A DNA stretch of 64,000 nucleotides from Neckera pumila (Eukaryota; Streptophyta; Bryopsida; Hypnales; Neckeraceae), in contig OZ018409.1 of NCBI GenBank assembly GCA_963969595.1, positions 15,966,975 to 16,030,974 of the forward strand, read 5' to 3'. Both the position numbers and the translations under genes were made by a program. This document shows positions 47,391-59,021 of the stretch, piece after piece. The notes beneath the pieces are model-generated. The model saw only the letters and a program-made list of their open reading frames with translations, did not search any database and was not told the DNA's origin. Positions within the stretch are counted from its first letter, which is position 1. Every line of letters starts with the position of its first letter.

Positions 47391-48540
47391 ACATTGCTAA
47401 TCAGGTATAAAGTTTTCCTTGTCAAAAAGGTCTAATCCCTCCCTGGATGCCTGGGAGGGATTTAGTTTAAATGTAATCACAACTTTTGGTTGATTCACAT
47501 CAAACTATGTCAGAGATTGCAAACTGTGACTGCCTACCCTGGTTAATTCAACAATGATTTTGGAAGTTTCAGCATTGGGGGGCTTCCTCCTTCTGCAAAG
47601 CAAAAAAGACCCTCCCAATGTTAATTAATAATGTTGTGGACTTACACACAAGGACCCGGTAATTGTGCCCTTACCCTTTGATCTTCTCTTGGATTAAATT
47701 TGTTCACCTATTTATTATGGCCAGGGAGAACTGACCCCTGTATTGCCCCGAGTTTTAGGCTTGCAGAAAACACTGAAATTCTTTGTTTGCCACACTTGAT
47801 GAAACTTGCAATTTCTGAATTCATATTTGCAATCAGAGACCCTGTATTGGTTAAGAGACGTGAAGAAATACAAAATTTAAGTAGCACAAATAGGAGGCAA
47901 TTTTTACATTTATCCTTTGACGGGCATAACATTATTAACCTTTGGCGGGGGGGGGGGGGGTCCCTTTTGCTCCCCTTGTGAGTGAATTTCACCATGAGGT
48001 AAAACCCATCCACAAACTTGGCCGAAAAGGAGTGTGTGGACTCTAATCTAAATGCCTCCAAGCAATGGATTTCCCAAATTTTTTCTTTAGTGAATTTTTG
48101 ATAAATCAAGCCTAAGTGAAAAAAGGGCAGCACCTCAAAATCATCCCATTATGTGCCTTAACACTCTCAATTCATTTTCATACATGTTTTGAAAGGACAA
48201 GTAAACTTCCTAGGTCAAAATCACCTTAAAATTGCCTAATTTAGGCCCTAAGTGAACTAAATTGCACCCTAAAAACTAATCACAGCACAATTCACTCACA
48301 CCAAGTGCCTAATCTAGACTCCCTTTGGGCAATGCTTCCACATGTGCCCTAAAGACCCTAACAAGTAGAATTCACTAGTGATGCATTTTTTTTAAACATC
48401 CAAATCATACAAGCCCATGAGAAATGTATTCCAAACATGCAAGACCCAATCTGAATTGTAATTATCATTACATTTTTATTCATTTGGGATCACAAGAACC
48501 ATAGTAAACACACACAACTCACAGCCGATAGGGCAGCCAA
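47391..48540. other. No confident gene
   Basis: Contains a hairpin AATCCCTCCC..GGGAGGGATT near 47441-47463 and a run of 14 G at 47947-47960. Opposed ORFs at 47700-48133 overlap this run and have no domain. Confidence 0.35.
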
Positions 48541-48579
48541 CCTCTTCCTACTAATCTGTCCGCCCTGTCTTCATCCTGG

Positions 48580-48900
48580 CTCCAAATTGAGCGAGCCTTA
48601 TTTCGTTGGAAAGCTGACTTCTTCATCTTCCTTGTGCCAAAAATTCAGCTCATTCCGCTTGGCCACACTTTTGCAATCGTCTGTCAAGTTGCAGCTCCGA
48701 AATTCCTGCGGCAGTAGGCCTTCCGCCACAAAATCGACCACCACTGTCTCATCTGTGCTCCAAATCGGTCGAGTTGAGTCTTGTTGGAAAGCTAGCTTGA
48801 AGACGCACCATTCCACTAATTTTCAGCTTCATCCGTTACTCCATGCTCTTGCGATAGCTCGTCAAAGTTGCTGCTTCCACTTGCAAGGGCAAGGGACTTT
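48580..48900. repeat. Two degenerate tandem units of about 150-180 bp, possible LTR remnant
   Basis: Both units start GCTCCAAAT and contain TTGGAAAGCT, then CAGCT and CGTC landmarks in the same order. Such tandem blocks occur in the LTRs of some plant Ty3 retrotransposons, but no LTR ends, primer site or polyprotein are seen. The ORF at 48587-48925 runs across the repeat and is treated as chance. Confidence 0.35.
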
Positions 48901-48925
48901 CTTTCCCAACACTTTTTGCATCTGA

Positions 48926-50704
48926 CCTCCACAATCCTCACTTTTCACCCACTTTCTACCCCACAAGGTGAAAACCTACTCGACAAATTGACTATCATCC
49001 TAACCTACCTCCTTGCAATCATTGTTCTCCTATCTATTGTCCACTTTTCACCTCTTTACACATTCTCCCCCAAAACAAAACAAGAGAGAGAGAGTGAGCA
49101 CCAAACCCTAATTCGACTAATACCCCAACTAACTAACTAACTAACACTCCTAATCACTTTCATCTACACTAATTTACTGAAATTTCATTAAATCACTACT
49201 TATTGCCTAAATTAGAGTTTCTACCACTATGTTAGTGTTCTCATAGTAATTCTAAGTTTGATCACTTCTTTTGTGCTTTTCCATATTTTTTCTTTTTTAT
49301 TGGTTTTCTATTTATGTTTAGATCCATTTTCAACTTCTCACCATTGTTTTGGATTCCTTTTTGTATCTTTTATCTTTTATATATTTTAGGGTTGCAATTT
49401 TGATCTAGTTTCTCTTCCTATGCACTAAAAGCCTTTTACTAATGGTTATAGTTTAATCTAATGTACTAACACTTTTGAACTTAAAAACTCATTCATAGTT
49501 TTTATATTTTCAATTATCTGAAGGGTGAACCAATATAGTGGTTCACCCCCCCCCACCACCCAAGCTAGAACCCCCTAGTAATGAAACTTATAAGTGAAGA
49601 CAAAAGCCAGGAACTTATAGTTAACCTCTAAAGCACCAAGCTACATTTTTTGGCAACATAGCAATTTTGGGCAGCCCACTACAGATGGATTTTTTATTTT
49701 TTTCTTTGAAAATTTTACACAACATGTGCCCAAAGAGTAGCTTTAAGGCCCAACAATTTTTGTAACTATTGACTATATAGTTAAAAAGTTATTGCATGAT
49801 ATGTGATTTTCTTTGAACTTTGTGCAGTCCGGGCAACTCAAATTTTTTTTTTTAAAATGACTTCTTAAAAAAATAAAAATTTGAACTTGGTTCTTTAGAT
49901 TTATATAAATATAAAAAACTTTGAATCATTCAATATCAATCTATGAATCAAAAGTTATGAGGATTTTAAGTTTGAGGGTAGGTATGGAGTCTTTGAAAAC
50001 CATGACCAAAGTTGCAGACACCCCAACTTAAGACAAGCCAACAAACTTTGTTTAGCCAATTAGATGCCTAGGGTTATAACTTAATGCCCTCCCGGGCATA
50101 GGGGGGTTATTCCTCCTCTGATAGGGAAGGAATCCCCCTAGCTAACAATGTTATGGGGCAATAGAGGGGTCAGTCCTGTCTGGCGGTTTATATTATAGAG
50201 ATGTTTCTGCTCGAGTGTTGATCGATATTCTTAGCATTGGCATAATTTCGCAGAATTGGTGCTCAAGCTTTTCTGAAAGTAGCCTTCTTAACCAGGAAAA
50301 AAGGTTTGAGGCACTCATCTAATGTTTTTACGAACTCGGTTATGCACTCAGTTATACAGGTCTCTGCTCAGAGTCCAACTGGGAGTCAGATGTCAGAACC
50401 TAGTTTAGAGCTTTTAGGTTTCCAGTCAGGGTACTGGGTAACTACCTAGAAACACATCTGAGCATGTAATAATCTGAGCAAGTGCTTGAATGTATAAATT
50501 TTCAGCAATTGCATGTCACATTTTGGCCAGTAGAAATTGCCAAATACCAAATTTGAGGGGTAAGGTCATTTCCGATTTGAAATCGAGGAATACGTGACCT
50601 TGGCGAGCCAATTGAAAGCAGGGAGCGCGGTAAAGCTGTTGTAACTGATCGAGGGACCTAAGCAGCGGCTCTGCGGACTCGGGCACAGCTTCCCGCTGGA
50701 TAAG
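48926..50704. other. No gene; short simple repeats and a TTAA-family remnant
   Basis: Includes a GA run near 49083, an AACT run at 49127-49143, and at 49622-50040 a piece starting TTAACCTCTAAAGCACC. That piece resembles the TTAA-family element inverted. Confidence 0.35.
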
Positions 50705-53700
50705 GATATCACTCGTGGCTGCAGGCGTAGCATGCATCTAGTTTTCTTTTCCCCCAGCAGCCCACTTGCCTTGGTGGAAAGCAGGTCAAATGTTGTCAAC
50801 TCCTGTCACATTTCTACTAAGGAATGCGAGCATTTTGATTCCGAAAATAGAGGCCGGCAAGTTTGTTCCTAGACTTAAAAATCCACACAAGAGGCAATGA
50901 ATTTAGAAGCTACGTATACACAAGCTTTTGGACTCAGAATAGTGCAGGGCCAAATTTGGAAAGAAAGAGTGAAATCTCGCAGCAAAAATGGCAAGCTTTG
51001 ACACCCCTCCTGAGAGTACTGCAACTAATCGGCAACAATTACAACCAACTCAGCATCTACATCCAAGTAGGAAAACACAACCAAATGGCCATTGTCGTCA
51101 CAGCATCCAACAACTCTTGGTTCGAGACAGTATCAGAAGCGTATCCATGTTACAATATAATAATCTGGAGTCTAATCCAAACCTTTTCTGCAACGATCAT
51201 GTTCAGATTAATTTGCATTTCTGCAACTCTAAGAAATCGAAATGTGCAGTTGAAGGAGATAGTCTGTCACTGATTTTAATCTACAAGCCCTAGGTTAAGG
51301 GAAGCTCAGGAGTTAACATTCCACTTAACTCCAATGAAATTCATCTCTATCCAATGTGCAAGAAGGTTGGTCTGGAAGGAATGGTCGCTCCATGTACTGT
51401 TACCTTGTTCGTATAGAGCTGAGCTCAATGGTAGCATTGCCATTCGTGATCGGGCCCGTGGAAGCGGACCCAGTTGTGGACGATGAGGCCATCAGCAAGG
51501 GGTCATCCAGAAGGCGCTATATATTCTGGCCAACGATTGGAGTCTTCCAATGAATCGGCAGCACCATCCTCGTCTGCATTTCCTGCCAACATGGCCACCA
51601 CTCGGAACATGGTGGGCCGCTTCTCTGGGGATCTGTTGACACACATGACAGCCGTCTCCAGGACTCGTCGCACCTCCATTTCTTCGCGTTCGCTCACATG
51701 AAGCCTTGGGTCAATCACTTCTATTAGCCTATCTTCCTTGTGCCGTTTCCAAGCCTGCAAGACAAGCATTCACTTCTGACTATTTGTAGAATTCCTGAGT
51801 CGTTTGACCCCCGAGAATCATAGTTTTCTGTATGCACAATTGTACAACCCATGAAGAACTGAGTTTCTGCATACTAATAGCTACTTGTTGACTAATATCT
51901 TGTTGGCACCGAATCCGACTCTTGATAAGTGTACTTTGAGAAAGGAATAATCGAATATTTCAAAACTGAATGGAACCCAGTGACCAAATTTGCAAAGTTT
52001 TCTTCTAGTGTTAAGTTTGTCGCCACTGTGGATGTCAAGTTCACACAGCCTTACGTATATAATCTTGGAAATCATCCCGGGAAAGGAACTTAGTGCAAGC
52101 GATGGCGATAACTGCGTTTAATACCTACGAAGTGTTTGTTCCATATGAATTCTTGGCACCCGTAACTACACATGCTAATAACAACACCCTATTAATAAAA
52201 TACCTTCGTTTGTCATAATCCCACATTTATAAGAAACCATGCCCTACGTCTTTTAACTATCAAATTGTGTTAAGGATATTTGTAAATTGGTCAAGATCTC
52301 GTAAAGTGGACTCATTTTTGAGTTCAAGCGCTAGAATATGATTCATTATTAACATATCTTATGCTAGACCTTGTGCTAGGTATTCGATCTCTCATTGTAT
52401 TAAAATGCGAAGGTGACCCAAGTATACTCATGACTTCCAGAAACCTCTCTGTTTCATAACCTTACAGATATCATCCTACGATTGCCACAGCCCGGTCTTA
52501 ACTTTGGCAGAATCATGAACCGACCAACAAATGAGTTTCAAAAAAGAATTTGGAAAGATGACAGTGACATGCGCTGCAAAAGAGAAAACTCACTCGTGCG
52601 GGCAGGTAAACCTCATCTTCCGATTGACTGGGGTCTTTATTCCTTGTGCCACTCACAAACTCCAGGAGCAGAACGCCAAAGCTGAAAACATCGGCCTTTT
52701 CGCTCAATTGGCCATAGAGGATGTACTCTGGTGCTATATAACCACTGCATAACAAAGAAAGAAGTGCAATCAGGTTTTTCAGTATAAGAATTGCACAAAT
52801 TGATGACTAAGCTTCTCAGTATCCAACTTGAAGACCGAAGCTGAGTTTCAACAATCAACAATTCAACAGATTTTCTTCTTCGGTATCCAATATTTACCAA
52901 CAAAATATCCTATTGACCAAGAAAGCATGAAATAAGCCCCGATAAGACGGGCCCACAGAGACGTTGGGTCAGACTACTCACAGTGTACCAGCACGTTGCT
53001 CGGTTAAAATCTCAGATTTTTTATCTTCTATTGGCCTGGCCAAGCCAAAATCAGCAATCTTGGCATTCATATGCTTATCCAACAAAATATTGCTGGCTTT
53101 GATATCTCGATGGATAATTCTGGTCTGAGATGATGCATGCAGATAATATAAACCTTGCGCAATTCCCAGACAAATATGCTTTCTCGCTGGCCAGCCCACC
53201 ACTTGCCATATATTTACACTAGATGAACCTGCCAAATAGATTAAGCAGCCATTAGTCACTAATTAGTCCAGAGTTAAGGGCACACGGCAGACGTCAAGAA
53301 TCAAAGAATTGTGGATATATTGCTTTTGTTGTAATCAGATTTGACCATAAAGTACTTTTGACTACCTCATTTTTAGTCACATGAAGGTTCAAATTATCAG
53401 ATTGGAAATGTGTAGAAACGTCAATCCAAAAAACATCAGACCAAACTTCCCACTGGAAACATCTATGATGAAGATTAGATACCCCACCTTGGAACAGAAG
53501 CTTGTCCAAATCACAGAAGTCAACAAGCTCATACACGAGGAGCATCTCTTTCCCATGGAGGCAATACCCTAGAAGAGCTACAAGGTTGCGATGCTGAAGA
53601 TTATTAATCAGAAGAACTTCATTCAGAAAGTCCTCGCCGGCTTGTTCAGTCTTCAATTTTAACCGCTTCACAGCCACCTGTGTGTTGTTCGTGAGTACTC

Positions 53701-54388
53701 CCTGCACAATTCCCAAAGATCCGATTCACTCTATCACTTCCATCCATTCAGAACTGCAAGCTTAAGGGCAGGTTTATTTTCTCCGAAAAACCCTTGAGGA
53801 CAAGAAACAAGTCGAGGTCAAGACATGGCTATTTGGAGCCCATGGGCTGAGATGAAAAGACATTAAAAAAAATGGACTTGTAAAATCGTGCTTCCACATA
53901 TAGATATGTCCATATTTTCAAGTTCTCATCGATTTATAAAATTTCTTGGCCCATAGCCAAAAGGAGAAAGTATAATGCTTCAGAACAACCTTCCAATTTT
54001 GAACCAACAATCACATTGCTAAATTTCTCAACATATAAACAAAATGTCTTATCCTCAACCTAGATTTCCTGAATCTTGGAGTCAAACACTCCCGCGGAGG
54101 GATGACTAAAAGCAACATGTTGTGCCATAGGTACCAAGCGCTCCAAAGCAGTGAACGAAGAAGTTGATTTGAAGTAAGTATTAAGTCACCAGATTGTTCC
54201 TCAAAGCATCCAATCTTCAACGAGTGTATAATGGGTGTAACAGATTGCAGATTGATTTCGTACCTTGTAAACAGTACCATATCGACCTTGACCGAGTTTC
54301 CTCTGTTCAGAAAAATTCATCGTGGCAGCGCGAATTCCATGGTAACTGTATCTCTTCGCTCTCACGTCCGACTCTTCAAACCCTACAT
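50705..54388 (-). pseudogene. Truncated duplicate of the LRR receptor kinase (kinase half only)
   Basis: Collinear with 19720-23478 in the same orientation. Homologous exons are seen at 54384-54266 (Gly loop reads GQGRYG in place of GQGGYG), about 53702-53488, 53228-52982, 52747-52598 and 51754 downward. The [12 protein letters not shown] and DFGLARP exon is identical to copy 1. There is no LRR, signal-peptide or membrane exon: homology stops at 54388, where a family M MITE end begins. Near the C-terminus an 11-bp deletion relative to copy 1 shifts the frame to a stop at 51503-51505, removing the tail. A 470-bp insertion or replacement lies at about 53727-54200. Non-functional as a receptor; a transcript could still be made. 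Confidence 0.85.
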
Positions 54389-54455
54389 GGCATATTTCGT
54401 TAAAATGGCGGTATTCCTTTAAAATGGCGGGAAAGCTGGTTTAGGAGGCCTGCCG
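54389..54455 (+). mobile_element. MITE family M, 5' fragment at the duplication breakpoint
   Basis: GGCATATTTCGTTAAAATGG followed by CGGTATTCCTTTAAAATGGC and GGTTTAGGAGGCCTGCC. It matches the first part of the element at 24900; no right end is seen. Its left terminus coincides with the end of receptor-kinase homology. Confidence 0.6.
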
Positions 54456-55560
54456 AAAACTAGTGGAAAGATGAGCACAAGGTAGGAAAATGAATGTTAT
54501 AGCGTGGTGATTCGGGCTTCTGAGGGGCAACATGGACACATGTATGAGTTGAACATAGCATTAACCATTTCGTCTAAGGGCTCAATGTGGGATAAAGGAG
54601 CGCCATGTGGGACGTTCATGTCGCACGTGGTGGAAATTCGGGCTTCAGTGAATGTCATGGGAGGAATTCAATTTGGCAATTGCATAGTTGGAGTGTTGCT
54701 TTGTACGTATAGGTCAGTTTTGTAAGTAACTTCGCAAAATTTGGAAAATGCCGAGCATTTTTAAAATTCCTCAATTATTCTTGAAAATCAGAAAAACGTG
54801 ATTCATAACAATTAAGAACATCAGAAAATAAGTTATCAAAAATCCTTGGAAAAGAGGGAAGGGGGGAATGCATGAATGGACAAAATCAATCCAAAATTAG
54901 GAATGTCTGGAAAAAGCTTCAATGCTGAAATTGAAAAAATCCAAATCTGGCTATCAAGTTGTCAATCTATAGAAAGGAAACTATTTTTAGGTAATTGCGA
55001 GAATTGACCTATGTGTACGATAGTGCGTCCTGTGCCGTTGCCCTTGTTGAAATGAAAAAAGGAATTTCTACTTCTTCAATTTAAAATTAACTTTGAAATT
55101 CAATAAGATTTAGACATGGATCCTAAATCCATGAAAGAAAGCACGGACGCCTTTGCTTGTTGATAGTTTTTTGATAGTAGTACCCAACATGCAAACCGGG
55201 TATGCAACACGGTCCAAGAAATTTGAAGCTAACAAATAGAGCAAACAAAAGACCACCAAATAGTCAACAATGTATGCGTAAATTGGTGTGCCCTGTATTG
55301 TTGTCCCTCCGAAAATGAAAGAAGACAATGATTTTCCAAGACTCAATAATAACTTTGGAATCTGTAGGGTTTCTTGTGCCATCAAAATAGCTAAAATATA
55401 AAAAAATTGCATAGATTTTTAATTGGTGGTAGATGTACGTCTAAAGCTCCAAGGGAAGGATTTAGACCCTTAGATGGTAGCAATGAAAAGATCATAATGG
55501 TGAAACTGTTAAATCTTCAAAAACTAGAAGGCGACATTCTGGCCTACGGGCGGTTTCAGA
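54456..55560. other. No gene seen
   Basis: ORFs 54504-54725 and 55110-55412 have no domains. Confidence 0.4.
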
Positions 55561-56185
55561 TTAACCCCTAAATGCCCAAGGCACCCAAATCTGGTGTTTG
55601 CAGAACTTTGAAGCTAAATAAAACCTAATGAAGTTGCTATGCATAGAAAATTCTTCTTGGAGTCTAATTTTAGCATCAGAAATCCGATCCTAAAAATAAA
55701 TGATGGTGATTTTTCTATTCACCTTTTTGAAGGGTACCCATTGCAATCTTCACTTCCCGTAGTGTTGAGAGCTCTTGGAAATGAGTCTGAAATGCACTAG
55801 ATCTTGGAGAAAAAATCACATTCAAGTTTCATTTAAAAAAATTGTAGAGTAGATTTTAAGAAGCCGTAAATTGATCAGGGTTATACAAGCTAGGCCCTTT
55901 AACCTCATATTTTTTTGGTCACCAATTTTTTAAATTTTATTTGTGCAAAGAGGATTGAAGAATTTTGCAGTTTCAGCACCCTCATGGTCAAACATTAGAA
56001 TCTTTCACTCCATAAGTGGTATTGTTGTGTTTTCTTTTTCTATGAGATGTCTAGCATGTCCATTTTGAATTTGTACGGTTACAATTGAAACAAAATTGAT
56101 ACAACTTATCAAAATGTTGGCATTTTGTTCAATTTTGAGCAAATTCTAGAAAGCCCAAAATAGGCCTTGGGCATTTAGGGGTTAA
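55561..56185. mobile_element. TTAA-flanked MITE, second family, 617 bp
   Basis: TTAA at 55561-55564 and 56182-56185. The inverted ends are CCCCTAAATGCCCAAGGC, perfect for 18 bp. The interior shares no obvious sequence with the 920-bp family, but the first eight bases of the termini (CCCCTAAA) are the same, so both could have been moved by one piggyBac-type enzyme. Confidence 0.8.
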
Positions 56186-57020
56186 GGTAATGGACAGATG
56201 GGTGGAATCATTGGTAAATGGAGTTTCGTGCAATGAAGTGAATTTATTCCCGAGCGACAACAAAGACTGCGAACTCCAAAAGACATCTGAAACTTCCAAA
56301 ATGGATACTTTACTAGTACTTAAAAATTTGGATTTACAAGGTTTGGAATCCAACTTTCTTCACATCATAGCTTGAACTCAAACAGTGGTTGTGCGATTTT
56401 TTTTGTGTGAATACATTACACTTGGGTCCATTGAAGGACAACTTGGAAACATAAAACGAAGAAGTCCTTTGTTCTACTTATGATTTCAACAAGAGGGGAA
56501 GAATGCTATAGTAAGAAGACTCGACCTATCATAATATGTGTCGACTTTTTATTGCTATGCTGTGGGAATGTATTCTTGAATTATATTTAGGAAAAGAATG
56601 TGAAAGGAAGTAAACTATTGTCTACAATCCAATAATTTTGGGTGATGTATACAGTATAGTGAAGTCGTTCCCGAGTCTATAGTAAGGGCTTGTAGTACAA
56701 GTCACATTCATTTAACAATTCCGAGCGGACGTCACGTCCCCTTTTGCATCCTCCGAAACCGCACAGCCTTCGGAGGAGCCCACTCCTTCCGCCATGTGCA
56801 TCCGTTGTCGCCTGGCCCGTTTGGTAGCGACTTTGGATCCGGCAAGACTGCCTTTCACAAAGACGCGTACGCGTCGCCGGACCTGCACATGAAGATTCTA
56901 TGTGAAATGAGGAAATTTTCCCCTTCTCTGGAGGTGAACATCGGTTCCAACTTTAAAATATTGGCCGACGAAGGCTGGATAACGTAACACGAGGGACCGA
57001 TCTTCAAACCAAGCTAATTT
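56186..57020. other. Transition into GC-rich block; no gene seen
   Basis: AT-rich up to about 56700, then abruptly GC-rich. Small palindromes: CCTCCGAA..TTCGGAGG (56752-56778) and ACGCGTACGCGT (about 56862-56873). The plus-strand ORF 56796-56987 has no motif. Confidence 0.35.
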
Positions 57021-58534
57021 CTAGACTTGTCGATATAGAAGCGTCTGCTTCAAGAGGATCCGTCCAGAGCGAAATATGGCATGGTCATCCGACACGTCTT
57101 GTCCGAAAGGAGGTGGGTTCTCTGACACGTATTGGGTGACACTGCGATGGGATCGAAGCAGACCCGAGAGGTACGGGCGCAACGATCGGTGAAGAAAGTC
57201 ATCTTCCTCGCCGCCCGTGTACAACTCTGGGAATATGGCATTGTAATATGGGTTGAGAATGCTGCTGAATGGACAACTGTCAATGAGCAAGGTGTTGGAA
57301 GAATTGGCCCTCATGGTGGTTGAGGAAAACCTATTTCCTTCCCAAACTACTTTGTGCAGAACTTTCAGCCGCAAAAGCCCCTCCGGGTGGTCGGCGAACT
57401 TAAGGAAAGTGTCGGACGCAATAGAGGTATTGCAGTCTATGTCCGTGGGGTGCGCCGGACAAAATTGAAGGGGATAATCACACTTCGTCACGGACCAATC
57501 ACGGGGAAAACTCGGCACGGGGGGGCACCTGCACTTCCACCACGCCCAATACCGGATGATCGTCGTGCAGTCCTCCAACGCCAAGATTGTGACCCTATTC
57601 GTCTCACTGCCCCGGAAGAGAAAATTCACCATCAGCTTTGCGACGGCGGCCGGCAGCCTCGTCCAGATGGCTAATCTAAATTTGGAGGTCAAGCCCTTCA
57701 AGAAGGGGCGCATACCGAGACGACAGTACAGTGTATATTCGCCGAACACGTGACAACTCGTGGGATGAAAATCCTCTTGGGTTGGCGTAGCACCCGCGGG
57801 CATGGATTCGGGCACAACGTGGCCCTCGTACTTAATACGACACAGGACCCTTTCTACTTCCAGAACAATCAAGTAGTCCCTAACGACAGCTTCTGCAAGG
57901 GTCTTCGCGGGTATCGGCACCGGTGCCTGCGTAGGCGATCCCCGTACTCTAAGTACGATTTATAAAAATGGTAGAGGAAGTTGACGACGACAGAAAACGC
58001 AACTCCGGAAATGGCAGGAATCAAGTCCTCCTAGAAGGATCAAATCCAAGATGAAAGGACCGTGCTACCAAATCGAGCAGGCAATTATGAAAGACTTGGA
58101 TTGCGAGTTACCTTCGTTACAACGTCTGCCGCCAAGTTTGCTGCCAGAGGAAGGCCGACCTCCGTTGCTGGGGTTGGTCCCACTTCCATCTGGACGGGTG
58201 CGACCTCCTCGTCCGCAGCCAGAGTTGGGAGTTCCAAGTCGATTCCAAGAAGTATTGGCACAACATCGGGAGTTGCTAAATCATGCTGCACGGGAGGGAG
58301 GAATTCATTCGACGCGGGAGCAACCTCTTCCATGTTCGGAGGGAGGACAGCCACGGCATTGGGCGCGGGCACGTCCAAGGAGACCGGAGGGACCAAGTCC
58401 ACAAAAGTATGGGTGACGATTGGGTTATGTTGTTGGCGCAGTGGCGCAACGCAATGTTGTGTTGGATCCGTGCCATGTGACGGCACACCGGCCTCATGGC
58501 CGACCAGAAGAGCCTCGTCACCCTGAACGCACAT
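57021..58534 (-). CDS. FCP1/NIF-type HAD phosphatase-like protein, probable pseudophosphatase
   Basis: Two exons, 58534-58112 and 57926-57021, joined by a GT-AG intron in phase 0, give about 442 aa without a stop. The N-terminal third is Pro/Ala/acidic-rich and disordered. The C-terminal 300 aa fit the NLI-interacting-factor/FCP1 homology domain: RPFLKGL and FRLAIWTR (the usual RPGxxxFL and WTS region), KVVWEGNRF, TLLIDSCPFSSILNPYYNAI, and the end RPYLSGL and NPPPFGQ. The motif that holds the nucleophile reads VLEVERVLC; the Asp residues usual in VLDxNGVL or DxDx(T/V) are Glu (57858-57860 and 57852-57854), so dephosphorylation is unlikely. An in-frame stop lies at 58610-58612, so the start is either this ATG or a further upstream exon. 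It is the last gene of the minus-strand cluster. Confidence 0.6.
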
Positions 58535-58612
58535 TATACGAGGGTGACTACAAGGCACATCAAATGCAACAGGAAAGACAAGTGCACCGAGTAACAATGT
58601 ACACAACGCCTA

Positions 58613-59021
58613 TTGAGCGCACATGATTTTAATGAAAAAAAATCAATATATTCAAAATAGTTTACAGTGTTTACAATCTGAAGTATTTTGTACAAATGTG
58701 GGCGAAGGTTTGTCCTGACTACGACTAACATGCAATGACACCCGCTAGCACTACGGCCCACGGCTCTGCCCCCTCTCTGGGACGAACATCGATCGGCCTG
58801 GCATAACTCCCTCACATAGCGTACGCCTATCTACAACTAAGGGAGCTATGTGGAGGGGTTACCCACCGTGGGATCCTCTTGATCCGCGGCTAGCGTGTCC
58901 ACTTGGGCAGGGTCCACTTCCGCCACCGAAGTCTGCCTCGGACCGAGCGGGGCCTGCAGCATTGGATCATATTCCGCAGTCAAGTTAGTGAAGGAGACCT
59001 CGACATCTCCAAGTTCCACAT
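58613..59021. other. Spacer between the phosphatase-like and coiled-coil genes
   Basis: No gene seen. A local AT-rich dip near 58625-58690 may be the 3' end or intron of the gene to the right. The ORF 58534-58815 has no motif. Confidence 0.3.

Noticed and set aside
47700..48133. Overlapping ORFs on both strands (93 and 141 codons)
   Set aside because: Both run through the 14-G tract and have no recognisable domain.
57354..57674. Plus-strand frames at 57132-57674
   Set aside because: Shadows of the phosphatase-like gene, whose motifs are clear on the minus strand.
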